Positions 13,601-28,600 of a DNA stretch of 64,000 nt are shown here, one piece after another. The notes beneath the pieces are model-generated. The model was not told the DNA's origin and made no database searches. It saw only the letters and a program-made list of their open reading frames with translations. Origin of the DNA: Cyrtodaria siliqua (lineage: Eukaryota; Mollusca; Bivalvia; Adapedonta; Hiatellidae); the NCBI GenBank assembly GCA_037043455.1, contig JAWPHD010011208.1, forward strand, positions 1-64,000, given 5' to 3'. Within the stretch, counting starts at the first letter, position 1; each line of letters begins with the position of its first letter. The translations under genes and the position numbers were made by a program.

Positions 13601-16600
13601 TGCAAAATACAACATTCGGAACTCTACAATCTGTGAAAGTTTTGGTCAAATCCGACCATAGACGGCATGTCCTTAACCGACCACTCAGATAATGACCTTT
13701 ATTATTTTAACAATAAAACTGCATCAAAAAGTAGTCAGGGAGGAAAATGAATAATTTCCAAAACTATGACGTTACTGGCGACCATCTTTGTGATGTCGTC
13801 CTGAAGTCACATTATGCTTCTGCAGAACAAGACCCGGCTTTAAAATGTGTGACAGTTTTATTCAAATCCGATAATAATGGAGGCCATCTTGGATGACGCC
13901 ATGAAGTCAAAATGTGCAGTGCATTATTCCAGTTGAAGATATTGATCAATAAAATAAAAGACCTCCAAATTCTGGTAGGGGGTAAACTCGGTGTTTATCG
14001 TTGGTGAACTACTGACTTTATCCTTTATAAAACTAGTTCGTGGTGATAAGTATATTAAAAGCTTTATTTTTGGTGTACATCTATGTATCTTCGTTTAGTG
14101 CTGTCTGACTGTAAAACACCAATATGGATTCATTGATTGAATTCAATTGGATTTTATAGTCGCACCAACAGCTAAGGTCATATGGCAGGTGGAGGAAGAC
14201 CCCAGGTGCCCCTCCGGGCAATTTTCGTGCACGGGGGGGGGGGGGGTAGGGGGAGGGGGGGGGGGGGGGGGGCGGCACCTGGGTAGAACCACTGACGTTC
14301 CGCAAGCCAGCTGGATAGCTTCCTCACATAAAGATTCCTAGGCCCCTGAGGGATCGAACCTACAGCGGTGAGGGGCAAGTGATTTCAAGTCAGAGACGTT
14401 AAATATGGATTCATTTAAGTTCATTCATGGTCTAATACAATTTTCATATAGAGATTGAGGATAAAGTCCGAGTAAACCGCTTTATTTTCACCTACTGAAT
14501 ATCTCGACCTACCGGAAGTTGACCGGATGTGAAAGTTACGAATACCTTAGGGTGTACTTTTAACACACTATAGCAATTATTGCTATAAAAAGTCATTTAA
14601 GCAAAAGTTAACATTTTCCCTATATACCTGTATAAAACTATAAATGCACGGATGGCCATCTAGGATGACGTCAAGACATCAACAGTTAAAATGCACTATT
14701 TGTATCGTTTTCGTTTCATTTTGTTGAATTCCGTTATAATCGCGATCTTTTCCGATTGGGGGCAAAAGCCGTACCGTACCGTACATCGGAAATTATCGGA
14801 AATAGCAAGAGCTCTGGTACATTAAACTCATTCATTTAAAGATCAATGTTCACACATATCATCAATTAACAGTAGTTAAAGAATACCTACATTAAAGTAC
14901 CATACTTTTCGTATTGAGCCAGTGGTCGCTTTCCCACCGGGCAGCCATTTTACGCTTGCGTAAAAGATTGTTTCTCAAGATTGTTCATAATTTTGCATTG
15001 CCAAAATGTTGAGATTTGACCTTGTTTTCACTAGGTGATAAAAGTTGGGTTACTCGGTTTTTATCCTTAGATTCAATAGTAAAATAAAAATCCTTGGCAG
15101 AGTAAAAAGATGTTAATTTTTAAGATTCACTTTTGAAAGATACATATATTGAATCAATCTGCATACATGTATATGATATATGCAGGGTTTTTTAAATAAT
15201 CAGTCTGTAAATACCTTAATTTTAACAGTAAACTTGGTTGAACATCTAGGATAAAGACCGAGTTTATCACCTACCAGAATGTAGAGCTGTGTCAAACATT
15301 GTGCTCATTGATTGGTCAGTTTATTTTGATGACGCTTTATCAAAATTCTTATCCATATTTAAAAAAAGTTATTACACTAAATTACACTAGAACGATATTT
15401 TATATTTTAGTATTCCATCTCTTATTTGTAAACAGTTTTATCTTTATATATTTACATTGATTTTTAATTACTACTCCATTTTTTCATCTTTTATCAGTTT
15501 TTGCGCACAATATGACCTATGTATGTCGACGTGCCGTAAAATACCATTTATTCATTAGTATTTCAGTCTTATCTATGTTATAAAAAACATCTTTTGAACT
15601 ACATTTTCTAGAATTACTTTGTATGAATTGGAGGTATATAACTCACTTAATGTATTATTCCTCAAGTTCAGATTAACCTAGTCCCAAACTGATATTCGGA
15701 CCTGAAACTAGTATACAAACTGTCTTAAAACGAAGTATCCATGAAAAAAAATATTACATTAACTTACCGTCGCACGAATTTTCATCTAAACCATCCCGAC
15801 AATCCTCTTTCCCGTCACAGTACTTATTAATATCTATACATTCACAGTAGTTTTCGCTGACACATGTAAAAGTCTTTTCAGTACAGGTGCATTCATCTGG
15901 GGGAAAATGTGGTAGTCATTAATATTGTTCATGTATCTTTTAAAGAAACAAACAGCAATCTTGAAGTATTTATCAATGACGAAAATTACCAATGTTAACT
16001 GTCACTTCTTAACTCTTGCCTGTTAATGCTGCCTTGTTTGTTCTTATCTTGCTTATTAATGCTGCCTTGTTTGTTAGAGATTATAACCTGGCGGGGATAT
16101 CTTTATTTACTCTTTCCCGTTTATTGGGATGACAATAGTGAGGTTTGGTGCACCCTGGAACCTTGTTCCAAGGCGGAAACCCTATTACCAACCGTTAATC
16201 TATACTACAAAGTTCGTGCCACAGTCAATTGCAAAAGATTTTATCAACTCTGCCTGAAAAGCGTCCTTCACACGCAACGACAATGCAATATAACAATTTT
16301 CATTGATTAGGAAAGAGATCTGCCTTGGCAATCTAATGTGCATGCGATATGTGCTAACATACAGTTCTGATCATGTGTTACGTTTTATTGCTAGATCTAG
16401 TTAACCTAGCTTTCAAGTAGATTCACATTGCGGTGTCTCAACTAAACAAGTGCATTTTGATCATCATAAATTACAATTAAATCCGAAGCTAGAGATTTAA
16501 AAACAAAACAATAATGTCTACACTGATATCGTAAAATATATCAAATATCTATACTGGTGTTAACGTTGTATTTTTGTTTCATTTGCGTGAAGAAAAGTGT

Positions 16601-19600
16601 AAGTAAATAACAATTTGAGAGCAAACTAGTTCAGATAAATATATGCATAATTGAATACCAATTTTGTGTCCTCGATAGCACCGAGGTTAGAGCGCTCTTG
16701 ATCTCTGTTCCGATTCTTACCCGACTAAACAAACAGGTCCGACACTGCTGTAGCAATATATCTGTTAAACATTACGTGGTCCCGCCTTAATTCCATTAAG
16801 CGATGGGAAAGCTTATATTAGAAGGATTTTATAACGGATAATTATTTCGACAATGCAGCATGTTTAAAAACATGTTTTACTGAAAAAATGCAATAACCTG
16901 TTTAAAAATACCTACTAATATGTTAATTTTAAGGGGTTGGATGGGGATAACAAAGTTAATACTTTGATCACGTAAGGTAACTATGAACCGTGACATAAAT
17001 ATGTACGTACAACAATTCATTTCATCTGATTCATCTGCACAATCGGCATGTCCGTCACATTTCATGTACATTGGGTTACATGTTAGATTGTCACATCTCC
17101 AAGCATGTGGTATCTTAGCACATTGGTCTACAAAATAAATATAAGGTATGCAAATAAGTTATTCGAACTATATATAAGGGTGTTCCTTTATATATATCGG
17201 CCTTAAAAGTGCATGGAATAAAATAATTTGATAGGTTCACCTATAAACGGCATGTCCTTAACCGAACTGAACACAATGCTAGTTGAAAAGTGACTTTAAA
17301 TGACTTTCGAAACATAAGGTATCTGTTAGGTATTTAGTTTATGTTTATGGAATACTTTTTAAAGTGGCTTCACATTTAACACGTATGCTATTTTGCGTTC
17401 TTTTGTGACGAAACAGTTCCAGAGAGAGTCGTGCGTGATTTTTACTTTTTTCGGCATTTGGGTTTGTTTATGACGAAATAGTTTCAGAAAGAGTGACGCG
17501 TGATTGTTTACTTTTTTCGGCATTTGATCGTTTATGACGAAATAGTTCCAGAGAGAGTGGCGCGTGACTGTTTACTTTGTTCGGCATTAGGGTTCGTTTA
17601 TTTTCCAGAGAGAGCCGCGCGTCGATGTTTACTTTTTTCGGTATAAACGAAAACAACGTTGGACATATATAATAACAATATTCGGACAGCAGTAGCTAGT
17701 AATCGAAGTCTCCGGAGGTTGATTTAATTTCGTTGTTCGATTTCGACTATGTAATTCAACATATTATACAGGAGCATCTCTATGCTGTGTTTCATCCTGT
17801 ACTAGTTTACAGAAAATATCTTCCTCTAAATTTGTACAGTACCTACCTTCACAACCTGTCTCTACCTTTTAAGAGCGCTGTGGTCTAGTGGTAGAGCGTT
17901 GGACCCATGATCCAAAAGTCGTGGGTTCAATTCCCGCCATTGCCATATGCTTTGTGTCCCTGAGCAAGACACTTTAACTGCATTGCTTAGTACTGGTTCT
18001 ACCCAGGAAGACATCGAGAGTGATTCAAATAAGTTCATAGAGCTTTCGTTACAATCGATATAAAATAAATAAGTTTAAACTAACCTTTCTCATCCTCTAC
18101 ATTTGTACAGTACCTACCTTCACAACCCGTCTCATCCTCTACAGTTGTACAGTACTTACCTTCACAACCTGCCTCATCCTCTACAGTTGTACAGTACCTA
18201 CCTTCACAACCTGTTTCATCCTCTACATGTATACAGTACCTACCATCACAACCTGCCTCATCTTCTCCATTAGAACAGTCACTATGGGAATCACACATCC
18301 AAGTATCAGGAATGCACATGTTATCACTGCATTTAAAACTGAAATTTTCATCGTCGCAACTGGGTGCTGTTCCTTAAAGTAATGAATAGTAACCGATATT
18401 AATTTTTTTTTTTAATATTATATTTAGTTCTTATTGCACACAAACAAGTTTTTGAATTTTTGAAATTAACTATTTTTGAAATTTACAACCGAAGAAACAT
18501 AAAAGCTATACAGTCTAAAACATTTTATCATGCAGATATGCACTTTTCTTCCTAATAAAGGGGTGACCTATTAAATTTTGCTTTATTAGGCAATAACCAA
18601 TAGAGCAAATCAATGCGGAATCCCTCGGCGTTTATTGTACGTAACTTTATCTGACGTCATGCACGTAACGTTGCTTGACGTCATAAAACAAACAAAAAAC
18701 AACAACATGGCGGCGTCCTCAATAAGCGTAACATTCTGAGAAATAGGTAATAATAGTAATTCATACAAAAAATGTGGATAATCTACATGATAAATATAAT
18801 ATTATGTCAGTGCCTTTTACTGTCAAGTTTATTAGGCTCGGCACGCAAACGAAGAATGGCGAGGCTTTTCGTTTTCTTTGGCATAATATTCTCTATATAC
18901 TTACTATTGTTAAAGCAGATTCATAAATGTTAAAATGTAAGAATAGAAATAAAAAACAATTTCGAACAGAATTCAACTTATGTAAAAAAAAATGAAGCAT
19001 TTTTGGCTTACCACATATTTCGTCCGACTCGTCGGAGCCATCATTGCAGTCACGCATTTCATCGCATTTGTAATCTTGTGGTATACACTGCGTAGGTTCA
19101 GAAATACAGGTAAACTCGTCGCTGCTACACGGAACTTCCACATAGTCTGTAAAAAGATGAATTAGCAGACGGTAAAATAAACACGGACCTCCCATATTGC
19201 ACGTGCATATTGTCGCACAGAGCGAGCAGTTACATACTAATTTATTTTACCTGACTTCTCAGTTGGTGGACACACGACTAAGTCTTAAATTATTGTTTGG
19301 GGCGCTTGTTACAGCCAAATGGATTTTGACTTTTCAGAAAAACAACAACAGGTAGCTAAGTAAGTTGTATATCATTAATACAGACATGTTTAATAGTGGT
19401 AAATAAAATACATTTATTTTCAAAATCGGTTGCGAAATAGAACGTTCACTTGCAAAAGTTGTTTTTGATAGGGCATTTACAATGCAAAATTTTGCAGCAT
19501 GAAAAATTAGATATTGTTTTCATAATTTTGAACAAACAATGTTTTTAATGTTTTAACATGTTTAAATAAACATAAATTAAAACACTCTGAAACTTGTATA

Positions 19601-22600
19601 GCAAAATATTAAGGCTAACTGGTTATTTGAGTTTTTTAAATTTATTTACTTCTTAACCGATTTACAAAACTAAGATATGTTTATTTTTCCACCTTAAACT
19701 CCAGTACCAGTGATTTATAATTTATGTAAGTATTATTAAAATTCGTCAATGTAATTGCTGAAAAACCTTTGTCTGAAAACAAGCGCCCCGAACAATAAGT
19801 CGTTTATCTATTAAATAATATAGGATAAGCACACGAAATCGTTATTAACTACCAGTTGTTAAAGTTCCCCGGCCACGTTTTGTTTCATGAACATGTTTAT
19901 GTTTATTTAAATCGAAATCAATATACAACTATTTATTTTATGATATGCAATGAAATACTGTATTTTATCAGTGAAATAAAAGTGTCATTCCACACTGTGG
20001 AATATAGAGTTTTATTTCCACAGTAGCTGCCGGGACTACTTTTTTAATGTACAACCAACACAAATGCACAGTAACACGACTCACAAGATATTCCTACTGT
20101 TATACTGTTAAATCCACTGTTTATTTAATTACTTTCTATGACGTTAACGGGTTCAAAATAATGACGTGATGTAACGTTTCATTACGTCATCGTGAACTGA
20201 GCGCGTAACCATGTTTGTATACGGTGTAGTTACTAAAATTGCTTAAATAATTGTTTTTAAAATCATAAAATATATATAAAGGATATTTGTTGTTTTGTCG
20301 TGAATAACATATTTTATTTCATCGAGAAGTGAGAAAACTTTATATTTTCACGAATGCTTCATTCGTGAAAATATAAAAGTTTTCTAACTTCGAGATTCGC
20401 ATTCGCATTCGTGAAAATATAAAGTTTTCTCACTTCTCGATGAAATAAAATATGTTATTCACTCCAAAACAACAAATATCCTTTATATATATTTACAATC
20501 CACACATTGCAGTATCTGTGAAAAGCGAGAATAATATTTTATTTGATGACTTAGAAAACTTTGAACAGGTAAATTAATCCACAGGTAACTGTATGTATCA
20601 ATTATCTGGCAATAGTCGTGCATCTATACAAATAAGATTTACCTCATTTCCCCGTGTAGTCAAGCAGTGGTAAAAGTAACTTATCTACGTCAAGCAACTT
20701 AGTAGCGGATTTAAATATATGTTTCTCTTCGGGACTATCAAATAATGTTCATATGATGTTTAAGTGTTGAATTTTTAATTGATAACACTATAAAAATGGT
20801 AGCCATTCATCTTTAAGGGTTCGCAAATTGTCGGAGAACAGCGCAGCTCGACTATTCCATTTTTCAGAGAATATTAAATTATATAGCCAGTATATACCAT
20901 CAGAAAACAAGGCTAAAACAATGTGGGGTTGGGTTTTGGGGCGGGGCGGGTATAGAAACGCGGGCCGACATAAAACTATTGTTAGAATAGCATAAAAATT
21001 ATAGTAAAATTTTAGGCCGGGTGTGCAATTTTATCTTTTATTTTAATCAGTTTTAATCCAAAATTACTGTCACTTTAAAGAAATTTGTGTTCTAAAGGCA
21101 ACTCGGGGAGGGAGTGGATATCTGGCGAATTTTTATTGTGGCCTCATTGCATTTTTTTGTTTATTGATATTTCATCTGTGTATCTGAATTTAATTGTTTT
21201 ATATGTAAATGATTGCGTTCAAATTAAAATTTTAATATCCAAATAATGGAAGATAAAATGAAAACAATTCCCCTCCCCCGTTCCTCCCTGTCAGGGGAGC
21301 CCATAAACCAATATAGGTGCAGGGAAGGGGCGCATCATTGATATAGGTGTATATTTGATAAAACAAAACAACACAGACATGTAAAACACACAAGCTTTAT
21401 GTGTAGGAATTGACCAAAACAACACTGAAATATGTATAACAAAATAAAAAAATGAGTTCGAGTGTGGGGGTGGGGTGTGGCGGGGGGAATGCGGGAGGGT
21501 GGGGGAGGGCGTGGGCAACATAGCTATATGTGTAAGAATTGACCAAAGCAACACAGAAATATGTGAAAAAACACAGTTTCGAGTGTAGAGGAGGGGAGGG
21601 CGGGAGACGGGGTGCGGGGGTACGTGGGGGGAGGGGGGTGGGGGGGAACATAGCTATAAGTGTTGACCTGAATCAATAGAAATATGTAACAAAAAAAGAT
21701 AAAGAAAAGAAAACGGCCGTTGGGGGAGTGGGGCTGGAGGAGGGAGCCCAAACCCCAATATGGGTGAAGTATGAATACAATGCATAATGCAATAAGAAAT
21801 CCCAAACCAAAATTATAGATATATACAACAGTTTACATGCAAAAACTGCCTTGATTGCACATTTTATGGGGCCTCACAATTTGGGCTGCATGGGAGCCCA
21901 TAATTTGCAGAAGAAAACATTACTTATGCAGCCCTTTACAACATGCTATAACAAAACCAATTCTAAAATTTAGTTGAGCTAGGACAAGAAATGTAAGAGA
22001 TATAGATACGTTTTATTTCCAAACCTCAGGTGCATAAAATCATTGCCCTTCTTAATAAAAGCAAATACAAACATGTATAGTCCAGTGTGTTGTTTACAAT
22101 ATATAAGAGTGTAAATTGAAAATAAAAATGAACAGAACTAATTAAAAGAGTATGGGAGTGGACCTTTGGAAACGGCCGAACACGTTTTTCATAAACATCC
22201 TCCGTTCCAAAACAAGGAAATTATAGAACCATTTTTGTATCTTCAGAAGTAGTGCACAAGTACAATACTGATCAAATTATGCGATTTACTTGATATTTAA
22301 TTACTAAAAAATATTTATTGAATAAACTATATTACAAACATTTGTTTCACCTCAAAAACGATATTCTTAAATAACCATATTGTGACAAATCTGAACAATT
22401 TTAATAACTAATGTGTAATAAAAACGTATTTATTAATCTTAATAAATTCAGGTAATTTGTCAAAAGGTAGTGCTACTTTTATATAGCGGAAAATGATGTA
22501 TAACACATAGTTGACATTTCTATGATTGTAGAAAAGTAGTTACTAAGGCCTACCATTTTTATTGTTACCCTTTAATAGTTATAACCATTACATCATCGTT

Positions 22601-25600
22601 TATATCGGAAATGATGAGAAGAATGTAATTGAAAATACCATTTGTTATTGTAAATTATTATATACCCATCAGTGATTTATAAGGATTTCACAGTGGCATA
22701 TGTTTAGTATCAGACAAAAGTGATATCGTCACAGCAGTGACGATATAATTTTTCTATATCGTCACTGGTGTGACGATATCACTTTGCCGGAACTACTTTT
22801 TTTACCATTTTTGTATTTAATGGTACTGTAGATTGCTATTGCTTTCAAGTATATGTCTTAAATATCCTTAAAAAATCACTCTTAGGTATATAATAAATAG
22901 AATTCTTCGAACTCGTTTTTTAACCGAATCACAACGTGTTCTCGTGACATATTTTTCGTATCACACTGATACTGTTGATTATTCTCTATTCATCATATTC
23001 AAGGTTATAATAGCGTAAATGAGTCTCCATTGCCCTTCCATAGTAAAGTTAGAATTTTGACAACCTGTTAAAAACTCAAACCTCGTTAGAGTTCTGGGAA
23101 ACTTACTTTATCATGCAAATAAACATGTCTGCTATTAAACATCAACAAGGAAATAGGGGGTTTAATACCTTCTAAGAAACATTTCTTCAGTTGTTTACTA
23201 ACACCGGGTCAAAGGTCAACACTATTTTTACCCCTTGCAATTTCATACCCTGTCTACTTTCACTTCTCAAATTTATATCAAAATCTGTCTAAAACATGAT
23301 GAGCTGCATTTTCAAATATCAACAACATGTCCAGAATACAGTTACAGCCAAAAAATAACAGGAAACTGCACTAAAAAAAGTTTTTAAAGAAAAAAAGATT
23401 AGCACTCTTTAATACAGAACTACTTTCGACTGCACCAGGCAAGCACATCCTGTTGATTTAGTGTAATTAGACCTTCAATGATCATTTGCAGGCCTGCAGA
23501 CGACACGGTGCATCGTCAAAAATGATACTCGTAGGAATTAGTCGTTTAAGCACATTAAATATCTCGTCGAACTTCTGTTTTTATCAGCGAATTACATTCT
23601 TATGGGGCTGATCATAATGTTCGAAGAGTGTGTAGCTGTTTATATAAGACTCAATTTCAAATGCTCTTCCTGTTATTTCTGGAGTACCTCAGGGTTCGAT
23701 GTTAGGTCCGCTACTCTTTTTGTTGTATATTAACAGGGAGTACGTCATACTCCCTGATATTAATGACATTTCTTTTTATACTGAACAAACCAATGTAGAT
23801 ATGTATGCAGACGATACAACACTGTATGCATTTGGGAAATCAGTATTGTGTTTTCAAACTAAATTGCAAGCGGATTTAAAAAATGTTAATGATTGGTGTA
23901 CGATAAATAGTATGGTTATTTATCCCATAAAGTATGATACTTGGTTAAAACAAAGATTTAGCAAACTGTGCAGAATTGTTGTTTAAAATAAATAACACAG
24001 CTATTCAAAATGTAAAAGTACAAAAGTTACTAGGCATCCACATTGATGAATCATTATCGTGGAAAATTCGTATATGTAAAACATGCAATAAACTTGTGTC
24101 AAAAAGTAATCTATTGAAGAGGATTTCTTACTACCTAACCTATGAAATGAAGAAACTTTTCTATAACTCTTATATAATGTCTACTTTTGATTATGGTTGT
24201 ATAACATGGAGCCAAACAAATAAATTCTATATTAATAGAATACTTAAAATCCAGAAGAGGACCGCACGAATCATTCTCACGAAACCTATAGAAACACCGT
24301 TTAAACTAATGTTTAAGGAATCCAGTGGCTTACCTTTCAACGCAGATGTGATTATCACACAGGAGTTATGATTTATAAATCACTTAACAATTTAACTCCG
24401 GATTACATTAACAATTTAATAACCTTCTCTACAATTTCAAATTATAACTTAAGATCTGTTGCTAGGCAGGATATAGCTCATTTAAAACCTAGAACAAATG
24501 TTCTTAAACGTACTTTTGGATATTCAGGAATGGTAGTTTGGAACATGATTCCCGTTGACATACGAACTTCACATTCTTTATTTACATTTAAGATTAAATA
24601 CAAAACCTTTCTTTTAATGAAAGAATGAAACTTCGTTGTATTTTGTAACCTTACTTTACAAGTAAAATAAGTGTGTGTGTCTGGTTGAAGTTATATAATG
24701 ATGCATGTACTGTTTTATCTTTCACTATATGCATTTACTGTTATATTTTGTAGTTTTATAGATGGCCATATTGTAAACAAGAATTGTATTTCTTTTGTAA
24801 ATGCTATGTCTTAATGAATCTCAAGGGAACATGACCATTTATTTTAGGGGAGCAAGGGAACGTTGTCTGTTATTGGTAATATTTTTGGGGGACAAGGGAA
24901 CATTGGATTTTTGGGGAGCAAAGCAAAATACTTTTGGGGAACAAGGGAACATTGGGTCATATTTTCAGGGAAGAAGGGAACATAGACACTCCTGGGAGGG
25001 CCTCCTTAATATGTTACCTTCTTGAAATAAAGTTATTATTATTATTATTATTTATTATTAGTAGTAGTAGTATTATACGTACCACAATATATTTCATCTG
25101 AATTGTCAACACAATCTGGGAAGTAGTCACATTTTTCACTTTCTTTGTAACATCCTCCATTGTCACATTGTATCTCGTCGTTGTTACACTGTTCGCATTC
25201 TTCACAATCAAACGCTCCATCAACGCAAGTGCTGCAGTTATAATTGCCATAGTAAATGATGGCATATATATGATTGTTATTGCCAATTATAGTCAGAATA
25301 TAGTATTGCCATTGTACATTATTGTCAGAATAAATGATTGCCATTGCCAATTCGCAGTCGAGTTTTGTTTGATTAATGGTCTTTATAAATTATTGCACAG
25401 ACACATTAATAAACAGATAGGAAACTTATCTTAACCAATGAAGTAACCAAAATATCACGTGGCACCTTAACTTTTCCTTTTATCTCCTCTCTCAATTATT
25501 CACTGATTTTGATGAGAATACATTCAAACGATTCATAGTGAATAGCAAAATGGTATTATAATAATTTATGTTTATTTTGAAAGTAAAAAAGTGTATAAAA

Positions 25601-28600
25601 AGATGTTTAAAGTTAAAAATGTTATCATTTTTCGCTTTTCTCTTAAAAATCAAGGTTTTGACATAGTCAAAGTTTCCTTTTTTGCTCTAAATGTAAGAGA
25701 AAGAAAAATACTATCATTGAAAAGAAAATTAAATGTGTGATGGTATTTGGCATGAATGAAACTTGTGTCTGTAAAACACATCATAATATGTGTGTTTAAA
25801 GTTGGGAAATAATTTGTGAAATTTTCGCACTGTGCCACGTGAAATTTAGATAATTTTCGTAGTATCCAATCTATTTGTTATTAGGTCTGTGATTATTGGA
25901 TCAAGTAATATAACTTTTTTAAAAAGTTACTGAAGTAAGTAATGAGAACGTAGACCTTGTGTGTGGTATGCGGTACCCCCAAAACTCAGGGTACAGTTAC
26001 GATGTGCGTGGTATTCGTTACCCAAAACCCAGGGCACTGTGACAATGCGAGTGGTAACGTTACTTAATATTTTCCTCAAAAGGAGTTACATTTTGTATGA
26101 TAAAATTTCCAAATACAATACTGAGGCAAGACATAAGAAGATATAACGTGAATTACCATTCTCCGCAAAAGGAGTTACATTTTGTATGATAAAATTTCCA
26201 AATACAATACTGAGGCAAGACATAAGAAGATATAACGTAAATTACCATTCTCCGCAAAAGGAGGTATAGTTTGTTCCAGGCGGATATCGTACACGGTTCA
26301 TGTAGCAAGGACATTCAGCTGCAGGCACACATTTGTCTCCTGAAAGTCAACAAGAAAGAAAGATCGTAACTATAGAGTTTGCAAGAGGATAGTTTGTCAG
26401 TGGAAGTAACTTTGGCACAAAACGTTTTCGGCGTTTAAGTATATTCAGTATATCGATAATAAATGCAAAATACTTTCTTTTGATAATGTATTCTATGTAA
26501 TAGATAGAGTATGGTTTCACTGAGTTGGTTCATTTAAACATCGAAATAGGCGTAGCCCATCGATGTGTTTAAATTAACCAACGAGATGAAACAATACTCT
26601 ATTGTTTTGTAGCATGTCCATTTCAGCTCTATTTCAGTTATTTTAACTGTTATTCTCACTGTTATTCTCACAGCTATTCTGTAATAGATAGAGTATGGTT
26701 TCATTGAGTTGGTTCATTTAAACATCGAGATGGGCGTAGCCCATCGAGGTGTTTAAATTAACCAACGAGATGAAACCATACTCTATTTGTTTTGTAGCAT
26801 GTCCATTTCAGCTCTATTTCAGTTATTCTAACTGTTATTCTCATTGTTATTCTCACAGTTATTCTGACAGGTCTTATTTTCAATTAAACGATTTACACCT
26901 GTGTCTGAACAAAGAGAATTGCCTGTGACCATGCTTTATTCCTCACTTAAACTTTTAAAATCATGAAATGGGTAAAATCAATTATAAAAAAAACTTGTAT
27001 TGCTTTCCTGGTCATTCTTGCTCTTTGCAAACGCTGTGGCAATACCATGTTTTGACAAAAGCACTTGAATGCAATTCTAATGCAACTATTATGTAACACT
27101 TGCCCCATTGGCTAACGTCTCAAATTTGCGACCCTAAAATCACCTTACCGTCTGAAAAATATGTGACGTCACATAATGTTGATACAAACGACGTCATGGA
27201 TGACGTCAACAAAATGATGGCATCCACGAATTTGAGTTTTCATAGAAAAACAAGTGTACAGGTATGTATGATTTGATTTTATATTTGTAGCATTTGATTG
27301 GAAAAGCATTAGAACAGAGATAATCATGCTAAGATTTTCAATCTGGGACAGTATGTGGTCTGAAATTTCGTTTTACGGCTCCGCTACCGAGTCAGCGTAA
27401 AACGAAATTGCAGACCGTAAAACCACCCACATACCGTCCCAGATTGAAAATCTTAGCATGGTTATCTCTTAATTTAATAGCTTAGCCAATTGAAGTAATT
27501 GAAAACGTATGGGCATTTAAAAGGATACAGATCTTAGAAGACTGTTAAAAGCGTTTCTGGAATGGCGTAGACGTCTATTTTCGGACAAAAAACTCCATCT
27601 CGAATGTTGAGTGAGAATAAGTTCTTATATTAATGTGGTCATAATACAGATAATAAGATATTTACAAAACTTTAAGATATCGTAATTTTATTTCAAAAAC
27701 ATATTTGTAAAAACACAATGTAATACAAATACTTACATTCAAATGGTTAATCGTTTTTTTCCAACTAGGAACACAATTAGAAGACCAATTCAAAATAATA
27801 AACACAGGTTTATTGTTGTTTAATATACAACCTACCTTCTTTGTACATGCCATCCGGGCAGAAACATCCTTCCACACATTCTTTTGAACAGACTGTTTCA
27901 GAACTTGCGGTTATGTCTGCACATGTCAGCTCACATTGCGAGCCGCAAGATTTATAAACGGAGCCGTCCTCGCATTGCATAGCTGTAAACAATTATCATA
28001 CAATTTAAGAATGTTATGAAGAAAATTGTATTTTCATAGCCTCGGTCACGGCCCGCTTCTGATTTCCTCGTTACGCTATCCTACATGGATCCAGAAGACA
28101 TATGCATGATACGGTCTAGCTGGCCGAGACTAGGTATTTTCATTGCCATCACATAGCCATCCAGTTTATAAATCAGAAGTAATTACACCATCGGTACTGC
28201 TCTCAACTTTAATTGAGAAGATATCTTGATTCACAGACCTAATAACAAATATGTCTGTGCTTGATTCTATAGAACCAATTCTTAAGTTATTAGAACCTTT
28301 ATATAGAGCAAGATACACATGTTTGACGATGGAAATTGTATACGTTTGGCTGCTACAAACGATAACACCCATCAAACGGATAGACATACCCCTGTTATAA
28401 CTGGCAACCGACAACAGGAGACAACAAAACCAACTAGAACTATCACTGAAGGTGATGAATATCCCCGCTTTTTTGCTCTAGCCGATGAGAATGGGCAAAA
28501 TCAAGAATAATAAATTTCTAAAATATTTGTCAATTTTTTAATGTGAAAAGAATTCTAAGTAAAACAAAGGTCCACCATCCTGTAAAAAAAAAGGCAGAAT

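Noticed and set aside
17875..17946. Functional tRNA gene
   Set aside because: Box A and B are present, but the anticodon loop lacks T33, the acceptor stem does not pair, and a SINE body follows.
21291..21805. Pro-rich minus ORFs
   Set aside because: Translations of G-rich tandem repeats; no splice or start support.
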